Shown: piece by piece, positions 49,058 through 60,344 of the stretch
How the letters are laid out: every line of letters starts with the position of its first letter
Position numbering within the stretch: position 1 is the first letter of the stretch
DNA from: Larimichthys crocea
Lineage: Eukaryota > Chordata > Actinopteri > Sciaenidae
Reading direction: 5' to 3'
DNA: 64,000 nucleotides
NCBI RefSeq assembly: GCF_000972845.2
Contig: NC_040032.1
Location: forward strand, 17,398,871 to 17,462,870
The notes under the pieces: model-generated
Told to the model about the DNA's origin: nothing
The model's database searches: none
The model's input: the letters and a program-made list of their open reading frames with translations, nothing else
Program-made: the position numbers and the translations under genes

Positions 49058-49592
49058 TACAGTCAAAGGTTTGGACACACTGTTATGTCCAACTTGTTGA
49101 AGAAGATCACCATTAAAGAGGGAGGACCACACAGAAACAATTCAAAGTAAACAAAAAATGATTTATTAAACTCTACTTAGTTTGAACAAACCATACTGTG
49201 TTGTGTTGGCAATCAGTGGTGGGTGTGGGTGTTGGGTGCTATGAAACTGTGTGTTAACTGTGTAAACTGTGTAACAGGACCCAAAGCTAAACTAAACACA
49301 ATCAAAACAAACCATAATGGATGGCTGACAAGCAGCAACCTTCCAGATGGGACCAAGAGCAAAAGTCAAGAGAAGAAGGTTATGAAAACTAAATCCAGGT
49401 GACATCCATCAACCAATGAGGTGGGAGAACCTTCATGAAGACCTGAAATAAAACAGAGGCAGGCCTAGGGCTGTCACAACACCTTCTCGTTCAATGTGTT
49501 TTCTTTATTCCTTTGTTTCTACATTGTAGATTATCAAACTATACATGAACAATTATGTGGTAAACAAAGGAAATTTAAACAAGGCACTCTTC
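49058..49592 (+). mobile_element. Tc1-like transposon terminus interrupted by about 400 bp
   Basis: AGTCAAAGGTTTGGACACAC at 49,063-49,082 and ACCTTCTCGTTCAATGTGTT from about 49,483 are adjacent in the fish Tc1-like element I recognise (there reading ...GGACACACCTTCTCATTCAATG...). About 400 bp of other sequence lies between them, bounded by ACAC on both sides, which may be a short target duplication. The element is truncated after about 49,592 and has no transposase. Confidence 0.6.
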
Positions 49593-49812
49593 AGCCTATC
49601 TCAGTTGATTAGACAAGTCAACAGTTCATCACAGGGCACATATAGAGAAACAACCATTCACACCTATCCCCAAGTAACCTATTGAGTTTATGTCTTTGGA
49701 CTGTGGGAGGAAGCCCGAGTACCCAAAGAGAACCAGCAGCCAAGGTTCGAACCAGGAACCTTCTTGCTGTGAAGCAACAGCGTTAACCTCTGCACCACCA
49801 TTCCGCCTATTG
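49593..49812 (-). repeat. Fish-type dispersed repeat (tRNA-like head), reverse orientation
   Basis: Read on the - strand the block gives GGTGGTGCAGAGGTTAACGC, then CAGCAAGAAGGTTCCTGGTT with a GGTTCGAACC B-box-like stretch, then TTCCTCCCACAGTCCAAAGA. This is a very common teleost repeat. Smaller degenerate pieces occur near 14.71 and 16.35-16.46 kb. It is not an intact tRNA gene. Confidence 0.6.
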
Positions 49813-50304
49813 GGAGGAAGATGTGAAGTAAAAATGAGGATATAGGTAAACTATATAGTTCCCCTTTTTTAGGTTTGGGAAACTCACTAAATGACAGACG
49901 ATTTGTGTTTTTACTTTGAAACATACTGAGGGCCTACAGCTTATGTGTTACTGTGCATGTTTTAGGCCTCAAGTTAGCCTTGTTATGGGGGACAGCATTG
50001 TACTTACGGAGGCTTGAGATTTGATGTTTATGTGGAACTTAAAACAACTTTAATATCCACAACTGAGCAGACCAAATTGTAGGTTGGGTGTAATACCTGT
50101 TGCCAACCAAGTGTGTTAGTTAGGATTGTGTGAATGTGTGTTCTACAGGGGAACATGTACAAGAACCACAGAGAATGATTGATCACAATTATTAATAACA
50201 CATAATGAACAGCTTGTAACTCTCACAGGACATTTAGGTCAGTAATAGACTAAATGCTACTGCTTGTTGACATCAATGAAAAGGCTATGAGCTACAGTTC
50301 TATG

Positions 50305-51125
50305 CCTCATTCAGTCAAATATGTTTCATGACCACTTGCCTAATATTGTGTAGCCATCAAAACAGCCCTGACCCATTGAGGCATGGACTCAACTAGACCC
50401 CTAAAGGTGTGCTGTAGTATCTGGCACCAAGATGTTAGCAGCAGATCCTTTAAGTCCTGTTTGTTAAGAGTGGATTTATTTTTTATTTTTATATTTTATA
50501 TTTGATATTGGGCTGCTCCGGGACCAGGGGAAACCAATTTCGTTTCATCCCATGTTTACATGTGTTGTAATGACAATAAAACTCCTTGAATCCTTGAATC
50601 CTTGAACTCGTTGTTGTGTTCCTCAAACCATTCCTGAACCATGTTTGCTTTCTGGCAGGACGTATTATCCTGCTGAAAATCCATGAATGGATATACATGG
50701 TCTGCAACAATGCTTAGGTAGGTTGTATGTGCCAAAGTAACATCCACGTGAATGGCATCACACTGCCTCTGCCGATGATGCATTGTGTGACACCTTTCTA
50801 TCGGAAGTAACATTAACTTTTTCATAAATTTAAACTACAGTAGCTCATCTGTCCCATGGACCAGCCTTTGCTCCCCACATGCATCAATGAGCCTTGGCCA
50901 CCCATGACCCTGTCAAAGTTCACCGCTTTTCCTTTCTTCGACCACTAATGATAGGCTGACCACTGCAGACCAGGAAACAGCCCACAAGAGCTACAATGTT
51001 GGAGAGAAAAGTCATTCACATCTTAACGCTTGCCCATTTTCCTGCTTCTTTGAGGACCAAATGTTCACTTGATCCCCTTTACCTGTCAGTGGTCATAATG
51101 TTACGTCTGATTGATGTACAAACCC
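50305..51125 (-). mobile_element. Tc1/mariner transposon remnant with broken transposase
   Basis: The - strand encodes fragments of a Tc1/mariner DDE transposase: VDVTLAHTTYL..FQQDNTSCQKANMVQEWFEEH. The FQQDN contains a catalytic aspartate. The ends carry diverged inverted repeats sharing ATGACCACT (left about 50,328-50,336; right on the opposite strand about 51,085-51,093). Much of the coding region is deleted and the frame is broken, so it cannot be autonomous. A LINE-like tail is inserted in it. Confidence 0.75.
50460..50607 (+). mobile_element. LINE-like 3' tail nested in the Tc1/mariner remnant
   Basis: The sequence containing AATTTCGTTTCATC and TGTAATGACAATAAAACTCC ends in three exact copies of TCCTTGAA (50,583-50,606). 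This is the pattern of a non-LTR retrotransposon 3' end with a short tandem tail. It interrupts transposase-related sequence on both sides. The family was not determined. Confidence 0.6.
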
Positions 51126-51834
51126 ACATAACCTTTTCACCTCTTCTTAGCTCTACAGCTATGCGGCCACAAGATGGCATCATAACATTATAAAGCTCGA
51201 CCACTGCACATAGGTTAACAGATACGGTGATGAAAGTGTTCTACCAAAAGAGTGCAGTCAGTCATGACGGATATGCTGTGAATAATTGATGTTTTTCAGA
51301 GTCACCTGCACCAGTGCCTAAATACTACAGCGTCTAGTTACTACAGCAGAAGTCTCAGCATGTAATGTGTGTTATGTAGAATTAAGCTTGTTTATTTGAA
51401 GGATGCTTCATGGATAGAGGAGTTAAAAATGTGCTTTGCACAGATTTAAACTTACTCTCCAGGGAGTAGCACTCATATATTCATGTCTTGTTGTGTTTGT
51501 TCACCAAATTGTTAATCATAAAAATAATTTAAACCACACTGCACTACTCCACGGTGATAACGATAGCATGTCTAGTATTTTATCAGATGACAGCATGGCA
51601 CAGTCAGCTTTCTCCTCGATTACCACACAATACTGAAAATTGTAACCAACAAAATTATATGTTTGATATTCAGGATTTTCTGGGCTTCATTGTTGTCACA
51701 ATAATAATCTAGCCCCTATTGTTGTGCTTTGTAAATCATAATCAGAAAAATGCATTTTTAACAATGATGTTTTGGAGGTATCCCTCACGTTGCAATGAAA
51801 AGACACAAACACATGCACGACAAGAAAGCTGAGG

Positions 51835-54182
51835 ACAATTTTACAAGATTTAATTTATTAACTATTATACAGTTCACATAAGGCCTTCATCTTCAAACAC
51901 TTTTCTCAGGCAGACAAATTCCTTTGCTTTGCTCTTGGTGCACAGTACATAAACTTTCACGTTTAAGCTATTTCACTTCAGTATTTGTTTTTGTTCTTGT
52001 ACTAATTTCATGTTTTAAAAGAGGAAGAGGCTTTCATCCTTCTCCCATTATGTGTCTTTTTTTTTTCTTTAAATCATGCACTAAACTTAAGCGGCCTTGA
52101 ACCATTCACAAAAATTGTAAAAATGGACTTTCAATCATTGATATACACACTAGAAATGTTTTCTACCATTGACTAAAGGGTGGTGTCCCCCAACATACAA
52201 ATAAACAACCATTATAGAGTAGTATGCACTCACTTTTTGCTTGTTGAATGGCAGATTAGCCAAGGGTTGTGTGTTGAGTGATGCGGTAAGATTATATACT
52301 CCCAAGAATCTTGTTATAGTGGGACAGTTGCTGGGTTGGTTCTGTACCAGTCTTAATGTTACAGCTCACAGCTCTGAGCAGTTTGAGAAAAGCCCTCAGT
52401 TCAATTTAGTCTGAAGAACGCGTAAAATGACTGACTTCCAACAGCATTGCGATTCCAAAAGTACCAGTAAGTGATTCCAATTTAACCAGTTTGCAACCAA
52501 GAACCATAACAGAGCCATGATCAACCAGAACTTGTGTCTGGGGTTCCACTTTTACTTGTTTCCATTGAAAAGACAGTGCTTCCATTCATAAGTATAATGG
52601 TTAAAATAATCAGGTCTTCATTAACAGTGCTACCACTGAAACTGTGCTGCTTATTTTCCATGAAAAAAGGGAAGGACAATATGCCAGCACAAAAAACTAA
52701 TTCACTAGAGCAGGTAAACGACCGGTGTTGCTTCCTGAATGTGTCCCATTGACAAACATTTAACTTCTACTGGTCATCGTATTGTATAGCAGGACTAGCG
52801 GTAACAGTGCGTAGAGATACTAAACCTTCAGGGTTAAAGGTCCTTAATATTAGATGAATACAAAGAGCTTGGTTTGATAGACAGCCACAGCAACACATCC
52901 AGCAATCTGTCATGTTTCAAGCGTTTGGTTTCCATGGTCACCAGATGGCAATGTAGAGTTGTGTTATGGTATGGACTAGGTTACACATTCAAAAATGGCA
53001 AAAAGTTTCTCCTTCACTTGACTGATGGCAGGCAAAGTCCTCTCTGATATTATAATAGTCTAATTAATCCAAACTTCCCTAAACGTCCACTCTGATCAAC
53101 CAACAGCTAGAAAGAGGACAAACTCTAAAAGAAAACTATTTTTCACATGGCTGGATGAGTGTGGAAATACGAGTGGATTCAGATTTCCCATCAACGTAAA
53201 AAAAAAAAAAAAAAAACGGGACCTCTGGATCGACTTTTAAACAACTTAAGTTTTTACAAAAAGATCTTGTTTCACAAGCCTGCACTGATGCCACACTCAC
53301 TAAACAAACAATATGAACAATTAATCAATGTGGCATTCCTTCTAAATTTAACACTACACTATCAAAAAAGTGCTTCAGATAAGTTTGTGGATACAAAACA
53401 AGTTTGATGTAAACAAAGTTTGATCTGCCAGAGCTCTGTAGAGGCAATGGGTATGGCTGTTTGAGCTGTGAAAATTAAAACACTCAAGAAAACAGTATGT
53501 CAACAAAGAAAAAAAAACCCTTCTGAGGGAAAAATAACAGTGATCATTAAAGTGCATCCCTGGATGTGAACACCCCCACCCCTTTTCCCTACTTCCATAC
53601 CCTCCCCATGCTGACCCCCCTCAAGTAGAGCCGATGAGAGAAAACCCAAAGGCAGAAAGAGGAACCTTTGCTATATGGAGCAAACTGCTGCCCAAAGGAC
53701 CTACAGAGGAACAGTCTAAAAATCCAGTGGCAGTACTTTCATGAGAAAAAAAACTAAAAGTTTTACACATAAAAACATGGTGGCCACAAATCAATTCTTC
53801 CAGCTTGGCATAGAGGTTTTCTATTTCTTGGTAGTGTAGGATAAGTGGAGGCTGTTGACAGAAGAGAGACTTGCTGTGACAGCAACCTCTGTCCTCCACT
53901 TCTGACCTGATGTCAAATTCCAGGCGATCAGTGGTTCAGAGGGCAGAGGAAGAGTCAGTGATGACGGCAGCCTGCCATAACGCACACGAATATGGATACA
54001 AATGGCAGGTTAGGGAATGTTCTCCAACACTTCCCATCTTCTCTCTTCATAACCTAGGTTGTCCATGATCAAAAATGTACTGTGCAAGTGCACTTCTTTT
54101 TTTTTTTTCTTTTTTTTTTAAATCTTAGTGTGTTGGTGATAAGGTCCAGCATCATCATGGGCACACGCGGTTTCACTGTCTC
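51835..54182 (-). other. arhgap35: arhgap35 3' UTR (end estimated)
   Basis: About 2.35 kb follow the stop codon on the - strand. The distal end is inferred from an AATAAA (TTTATT at 51,854-51,859 on +) followed downstream on the - strand by a GU-rich stretch (GTGCATGTGTTTGTGTC). No open frame of note lies within it. Confidence 0.65.
51854..51859 (-). terminator. arhgap35: Polyadenylation signal AATAAA (arhgap35)
   Basis: On the - strand AATAAA is followed within about 30-60 nt by a GU-rich downstream element, the arrangement of a functional cleavage site. Confidence 0.65.
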
Positions 54183-54594
54183 TCACAGTGTCTCTTGTTC
54201 AGCAGGAGAATGGTGGGAGTGGGGGTGCTGGTGGAGAGGAGGGAGCAGGGACTGCAGAGGAGACTGAGGGGTGGTGGGTGGAGACTGCTGCAGGGGGCTG
54301 AAGTGTGTGGTGGTGTGGGGAGGAGAGGAGCGGTAACAAGAGTAGGCAGAGCTCCCGCTGAGGGTGGTGGTGGGTGAGGCAGGGAGGCCCGCTAGGCCGG
54401 TGGGGGAATCGAGGAGGGGCTGGTTGTAAAAGAAAAATGCACACTGGTGGATGAAGGTCTCGATGATTGTCTGGTAGGTGCGTGTGGCAGTCAGGGCATC
54501 CATAGTGGTGAAGTCTGGCCTCATGAGAGTGGGCCAGAAACAGATGGACAAGTTTTCACTGGTCATCAAGTTCAACCTGTTCAGCTGGCTCACC
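54183..54594 (-). CDS. arhgap35: arhgap35 coding exon 6 (end of RhoGAP and Pro-rich tail)
   Basis: The 412-bp terminal coding part gives [20 protein letters not shown], with the conserved [19 protein letters not shown] helix of RhoGAP, then a Ser/Pro/His-rich tail with [13 protein letters not shown] and the end EQETL. Human ends similarly (TPQSPMQPLLPS...AEHTL). The tail is the most divergent part. Confidence 0.95.
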
Positions 54595-57500
54595 CTGGGA
54601 AAAAACACAAGCAGACACAGATTTATTCATACGGTGCTGAAAAACAGATGGGTGTCTACTACAGAAGACTAATAAATGCATGAAAGTGAGTTAAACAGTA
54701 GGCGGGGAACTTACTTGTGTAAGTGGCTCAGTACATATTTGAAGACATCATAATTCTCCCTGGGGAACTTCCTCAGGACATCCTTCATGGTATATAGCCT
54801 CTGTTCTCTGTCATTGATTTCTGCACACACACACGCAGAAGTTACCATTAAAATCAAGACCTCATCATCGCACACAGTAATTTGAAACTTAAAAGGTCTC
54901 TCCGAGCAACCATGAAAATTATTCTTGTCTTCTTCAGATCTGCCAAAACCTTCCCTGCCCTCTTCTCTCCTAAAGAAATAATCGTTTTATGTTGTAGTAA
55001 AGACCCTCCCAGCCCAGCGGTGTTTGCTTACTGAAAGCATCCAATAGGTCCACCTGCAGAGCACAAGGCACCAGGGGCTCAGGCAGCTCAGAGAAGAAGC
55101 TTTTGAGGGCTCCAGCCACAGTGTTTATGGAGAAGTCTTTCTCCACTAGGTCTAATCCGTGGTCTACACAAGGAGAATAAAGGAGTTAAAGAGATCAGAG
55201 AAAATAACCCAGTCAGTAGTAGCTGTCATCAGGACCAAACAATCAGTTGTATGTCACTGTTTATGTTTTGATTAGACAGCCACATAATCACATGTCAAAC
55301 AGCTGCTTCGAACAACTCTGATGAGCTACTCACCCTGTTCAAACTGCCTCTGCATGCTTTCCATCTCTGACTTGTTGCCACTTACGCGGTACAAACCCTC
55401 AGTATTCAGGCCTGAGGAAAAAAAGGGGAAGACATGGGGGAGGGCGCACAGTAGGAAACAAGCAAAGCACAAACACTTCATTAGCTCCATTGCAAACAGA
55501 CATGACAATACAGATGCTGGCAGTTTCTAGAGGACTACTGAATAAACCCTTGTGTTACTCTGACATCACATTGTGGTTATAAAGAAGTGCACTGGTTTAT
55601 TCAGCAATGAGCATGTTGGTGACTGATTAATAAAATAGATTTTATAAACAATATATTCACCTCTAGTGAAGGAAAAAAACAGATCAGATTTTGCATACAT
55701 GACATGCACAGCAGCATAACATGTTAAGGGTTAAAAGACAGAACTTACCTGTTGTCTCAATAAAGCGGACACACTTCTCGATGAAGAGTGGGATAGGTCT
55801 GTCTGGAGATACCACATTCACTAAAGGGACCCCAAAGTAATTGCTCTCCGGGGGCTTGGGAATAGCTGGACGGGGCTTTGGTCTTGTTTTCTGCGAAGAA
55901 AGACAAAAGCCTCTAAATGTCTCACACAGGGATAATTGTGTTGGTACCAAGTGGCTCTTATTCTAACAAAATGTGTCACTCTACATCAACAGCAAATCGG
56001 GAATTCCTAACACTCTGTGACAAGCTTAATGTCTAGATTCTCCCCAAGCTATAACCACAGTTTAAATGTGCTCACTCAACAGTGAAGTATATTTTACACT
56101 ATCTGTGATATAGTGGTTCTATCTGTAGAAATGACAGAAAATTATACTATAATACACACCTTGGCTGTTCGACGAAGGCTCTTAAGAATGTTCCTCTTTT
56201 TTGGATCCTCACTCTCCTCGCTGACAAGACTTTCACCTTTCAGGGTCCCAAAGTCATCTTCCTTAGACTTTGGTAGAGCTCCCATCTCATCATCGCTGCC
56301 TATGAAGCTCGTGCGAAAGCTGCTGAACTTTCCAAGCCGCTTGGAGCGGTCCCGGTAAAGACGAGGCTTCACACCCACTGCAGAGAACTTCCTCCTTCGC
56401 TCCAGAGAGCTGCTGTCCGCTTCGCTGTCTGAACCGTTTCCATTGGAGTGCATCCTGTTGGAGTTGCGAATGGTGATGATTTTGCCTTGTGTGCTGTCAT
56501 GTGGCACTGAGTAGATGATCTCCTCATTGCTAGGTCGGGGTTTTGAAACGGCGTCAATGGGTTCGGCATAGTCTGAGGGATCGTAGCCCACATCCCCACC
56601 AGGGACCCAGGTGACAGCAGAGGGTAGGGAGCGACGATGACCTAGTGTGTCAATATATGGGTTACGGCTCACCTTCCTGAAGTCAAAAGTGACACCCGGT
56701 TTAACTCTTACTTGGGGTGGTACTTTGTTATTGAGTTTGTTCTCAAAGTCTCTGATATCAGAGATGACAGAGATGTCACTAGAATCTAAGTCAGGCAGGT
56801 TGAAGCCCCCGCTGTGAGATGTGAGTGTGCCATCATAGTATGGTGGTGATGGCTCTACGTCATCCTCTGAATCCAGGAACATGGTGACAGGACTGGGAGA
56901 ACTGCAGCGTGGGGAGTACACATTTTCATTAGTGCAAGCTTCAGCAACATTATCGTACATGTGCGTGGCCTCCACAATGTTGCGTTTCTCCACCACCTCC
57001 ATCAGGAAAGAATGGAACATTTCTATCCTGTGCAGGCCTCCCACCACGCCCCCGGATCCACAAACCACACTATTGAAACGACCCTCAATCTCATGGGCTA
57101 GTTCCTCCCCCTGGATCAGCTGTTCGCAGGCATAGTCGCTGTCAGTGAGCTCTGCTTGGCTATCCCCCACTGCCAACAGCTGAACCGGGATTATGTCCTG
57201 AACCTCACACAAGAAGGCACACAAGGTCTCCAGGGAGGCTTTTCGGGAGACAGAGTACACAGCAATGTAGCCGTGTACTAACCTGCTCTTCCGCAAAGTG
57301 AAGGACGCATGGTATGAGAGCAGAGAGAGCTCTATAGCCAACTTGTGCCCGCCAACTGTCTGCTCCAGCAATACAGAGGTGCCACTATTAGACATTGGCC
57401 TGCAGTGCTGATGCATTAGGAAAGGGGACAGGAGCTGCTCTATGTCGTAGGAGTCTCCACACATTAAGCACATGACAATACGAAGGTCTGCCTCTGGAGC

Positions 57501-59879
57501 CGGTTGATGTGGAGAGTCCCGGAGACCTAGAGGCTCAGGGAGGAGGGGTGGGGAGCTGCTACTAAAGGATGTGCTCCTCCTAATATCCAGAAGGCTCCTC
57601 AGCACCTGGTTGATTTGACTTTCATTGACATTATGGCCATAGCCCACACCAGGAGAGGCAGGGTCTAAAAAGCTACACTGAAGTCTCCTTGCGAATTGCT
57701 GTCCCTGTGTTATTAGGTTTAAGGCAGTCTCTCCACCTATATCCACATATGATCCTACGCCTCTTTTAGTCACTAAAAGCAGTGATGTTGGCAGCTGTGC
57801 TAGCTGGCTATCCCTTCGACCTAGAGTTGATTCCCTAAGTCGCTCAAGGCTTTCAACCACATAGGAGAGGGACTCTTTTGAATTATACAGACACAGACAT
57901 CCGTGAGGGGTGAAAGTGGGAGTGTGGAAGGAGTTTACTGGAAGACGTACATTTCCCTCAATAGGTCGCAGTGTCAATTCATACATCTTCCCATCTAACA
58001 CATACCAGTCATCATTTGTGCAGAGAGCCCTAATCTCATTGGCAAATTCTCTGGCCAGTCCATCCTTCCCTAGTATGACAAGGTTAATTCTGTCGGCCTT
58101 GGTGTCCCCGAAATGAGCTTTCACGTCAAAAAAGGGGTAACACGTGGGGAAACGTGACACTAAGATCTGTTCAATCTTAGAGTCTCCGCAGTGAGGACTG
58201 CTAGGGCAGGTTTCCTTGGTAGGGTGATAGACAAAGTGGATATGCTTCAATACCAGAGCATCTCTTTCAGCAGGCAGCTTTTGTAGCGCCTTGAACCTCT
58301 GTTCCTCCCCCAAAACCTCCTGAATTGCCCCCATCTTCTCCTTGCTTGGCTTGGCATCCACCTCAAGTTCATAAAAAAGCTCAGAGTACTCTAGTAAGAG
58401 CTCCTGGAAGTCTTCTTTAGCACGGTCAATGATCTCCTTTTGATGGCGGTTGTACAGGTCTAAGTACTCTGGCTCCTCAAGCCACTGGTAGAACTCTTCA
58501 TTCATGATGAAGCTTCGGGCCTCCTCCCAAGGTTTACCAGGTGTGACGAAGGGAGAGGACGCCAATTTATGTTTAAACTCCAGCCTCATCTCTGCCCGTC
58601 TGCACTCATTACGGAGATGTTCCAAGTGGGCATTAAATAGTTCCTCCGCTTCAGCAGTTTCAAGTAGGTCTGAAGGGATTCGCTCATCTTCCATGTTATC
58701 AATGTGTGACGTATCCTCCCATGGTGAATCCTCCAGCACAACGAACCAGTGGGCAAAGTGCTGCTTGGACTCTAGGACCTTCTGTACCCCAGACCAGCTC
58801 AGCTGATCTATCTCATCCAGGTCAGGCACCAAAGAACTAAGTGCTAAAGGAAGAGTGCTTAAGTATATTTTGCGACGCCTCTCAATATGTTCCTGCTTCA
58901 GACGGTACACATGCTGTTGAAAAAGCTTCTTGCATTTAGCCGTTCCCTCCAAGAACACATATTCTTTGTATTCTGGGGAGGTGTTCATGCGTCGACTGGT
59001 GTTTAACCAGGTTTCATTATGATTCTTTACTATGCGGTTGATTAGCCATTCATAGCGATCCTTGGCAGATGCAATCTGCTGACTTTGGAGCTTTAGGGCT
59101 TCAAAATAAGGAATAATCTTGGGCTTGCCCCTGCTTTTATCAATAAGTTGAACCAAAGTGAGGAAGGCAAGGTCCACATTTATATTTGAGCGTGCAGATG
59201 TCTCAACTACTGGTAGACTCTTTTTTGTGATAGCAAAGGTATGCGCATCTTTGATGTAGCGTTCAACTCCTTCATCACATTTGGTGAGGACCAGCACAAT
59301 GGGCTTCTTGGTCTTGCTGAGCTGACCATACAGGTTTGTGACAAACTTCAGCTGGTCATCAAAGTTGCGGTTCATGCCCCGGCTAACATCAACGCAAAGC
59401 AGGAAACCATCAACCTGCAGCTTGCCCTCTGGCATTTGTTTTTGCTCAAAGTCTTGCTCCAGGCCAAGCTGATCTGTACAGAAGTACATGAGCTTCTCTG
59501 CTGAAGCTAGCTTGGTTGCGGCGGCCCGTTTGATATAGGGCTGCATAGCAGTGCTACGGTGTGGCTGAAATGTCTGATCATCAATGAATTCAGTTTGCTC
59601 CACAACATGCATCCTGCACTCAGGCCCTTCCTCCAGAACCCGTGACACCTCACCCCAAAACAGAAAGTGATCATTATTAACCACTCGACCCCCAAAGTCA
59701 CTGGTGCTCAACACTGACGTGTGGTCCAGGTAGAAGTCATCAGCACTAGGCCGCACATATCTATTACACAAGCAGGACTTGCCAACCCCACATTGCCCCT
59801 TCTCTTTCTCTGTTCCTGACAATCCCACCACAATGAGGTTGTAAATGGGCGACCGGGCATCTTGCTTTTTCGCCATCAT
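54183..59879 (-). CDS. arhgap35: Arhgap35 (p190A RhoGAP), gene-level, six coding exons
   Basis: The six exons join to 1,529 residues plus a stop; human ARHGAP35 has 1,499. The protein is a GTPase-activating protein that stimulates GTP hydrolysis by Rho, acting downstream of integrins, cadherins and growth-factor receptors on the actin cytoskeleton. Visible order: N-terminal GTPase-like domain with P-loop GQCGVGKS (residues 28-35) and TKCDE; four FF repeats at about 270-530; two pseudo-GTPase domains at about 590-950; a regulatory stretch with [20 protein letters not shown], the tyrosine that when phosphorylated binds p120RasGAP in mammals; then the RhoGAP domain with the arginine finger in GLYRVSGN at about R1296. 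The start is the first of two consecutive ATG (59,879), matching the family start M-M-A-(K/R)-K-Q-D. It resembles p190A rather than p190B (ARHGAP5). Teleosts often carry two copies; which one this is cannot be told. Confidence 0.96.
54715..54820 (-). CDS. arhgap35: arhgap35 coding exon 5 (RhoGAP)
   Basis: The 106-bp exon encodes [20 protein letters not shown] and [15 protein letters not shown]. Its 3' splice site is preceded by a UG-rich stretch (GCGTGTGTGTGTGCAG). It ends in phase 2 before GTAAGT. Confidence 0.94.
55032..55163 (-). CDS. arhgap35: arhgap35 coding exon 4 (RhoGAP)
   Basis: The 132-bp exon encodes [20 protein letters not shown] and [20 protein letters not shown], the RhoGAP core with the conserved LPEPL motif. 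Phase 1 at both ends; donor GTAAGC. Confidence 0.95.
55334..55411 (-). CDS. arhgap35: arhgap35 coding exon 3 (arginine finger)
   Basis: The 78-bp exon encodes [20 protein letters not shown] and QRQFEQ. The arginine in YRVSG is the catalytic arginine finger that completes the Rho active site. The donor is GTGAGT. Joining continues as [12 protein letters not shown]. Confidence 0.95.
55749..55890 (-). CDS. arhgap35: arhgap35 coding exon 2 (start of RhoGAP domain)
   Basis: The 142-bp exon encodes [20 protein letters not shown], then [20 protein letters not shown], ending in phase 1 before GTAAGT. It matches the human linker and the first RhoGAP helix. Confidence 0.95.
56160..59879 (-). CDS. arhgap35: arhgap35 coding exon 1 (GTPase, FF, pseudo-GTPase, regulatory)
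   Basis: A single 3,720-bp coding stretch of 1,240 codons, a long-exon structure known for this gene. It starts [20 protein letters not shown] and ends LKSLRRTAK in phase 0 before GTGTGT. The open frame runs on past the donor into intron for a few codons (VCIIV) before a stop. An in-frame open stretch upstream of 59,879 begins with TTG and lacks an ATG, so it is not the start. Confidence 0.96.
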
Positions 59880-59947
59880 AGTCTGCTGACGCTCATCCTG
59901 CCATAAACAGGCACTGTACAAAGGAGTTCACTTGAATGTTTGTCCAT
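59876..59947 (-). other. Upstream ORF overlapping the arhgap35 start codon
   Basis: An ATG at 59,947 opens 23 codons out of frame with the main ORF. Its TGA (59,878-59,876) overlaps the main ATGATG. The uATG has G at +4 but T at -3, a moderate context; the main ATG has A at -3. An internal ATG at codon 18 shares the stop. A separate three-codon uORF (ATGGCAGGATGA) lies just upstream. The peptide is unlike anything I recognise; a role in limiting or timing reinitiation is inference. Confidence 0.6.
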
Positions 59948-60078
59948 AAAGTTGCTGATCCAAAGTGGAGATCAGATTTCACTTTTCTTCTTCTTCAGCT
60001 GGGCTTCGATTTTAATAAATAGCAGTGCAGTGATATGAGCAGAGCGTTCTTTCATTCGTTCCTGATATGAATCAGATC
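59880..60078 (-). other. arhgap35: arhgap35 5' UTR within coding exon 1
   Basis: An excellent - strand 3' splice site (long T tract then GACAG at 60,079-60,083) marks the start of this exon at 60,078. The 199-nt leader contains a 23-codon upstream ORF that ends across the main start. Confidence 0.8.
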
Positions 60079-60344
60079 CTGTCAAAAAAAACAAAAAAAA
60101 AACAACAACAACAAAGAAATCAGCATCAACAGGGCAACCAACAGAAACACACTGTGGATTAAAATGATGGAGGGGGAGGGGGGAAGGGAAAAACTACCAA
60201 TGTCACCTTTATTCCTATGATATGTAAAATAAAACATTATTGTTAAAACATGCTACTACGTGCTACACTGACCTTTTGTCATAGTGCTATCAAGTGATTT
60301 TTTGCTGAAAAAATGTTCAAGCCTTTGCAAAGGTATGTCAAGGC

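Larger units (their letters stand above)
48561..51830. other. Intergenic region between convergent genes, transposon-rich
   Basis: The 3.3 kb between the two polyadenylation sites contain no gene that I can support. They hold a MITE-like fragment, an interrupted Tc1-like terminus, a reverse-oriented tRNA-like or fish-type dispersed repeat, and a Tc1/mariner transposase remnant carrying a LINE-like tail. The stretch 51.13-51.83 kb shows nothing recognisable. Confidence 0.8.

Noticed and set aside
49690..49800. tRNA gene on the - strand
   Set aside because: A B-box-like GGTTCGAACC is present, but the cloverleaf cannot be formed and the context is a common fish repeat.
50556..50825. Active transposase gene
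   Set aside because: Only the central DDE part is recognisable. The N-terminal DNA-binding region is broken, the C-terminal catalytic part is replaced by a LINE tail, and the inverted repeats are diverged.
54183..54450. Open frame on the + strand over the arhgap35 last exon
   Set aside because: It is the antisense shadow of the proline-rich C-terminal tail.
59880..59921. N-terminal extension of Arhgap35 upstream of MMAKKQD
   Set aside because: The in-frame open stretch begins with TTG, contains no ATG, and the family starts at the conserved MMA(K/R)KQD.
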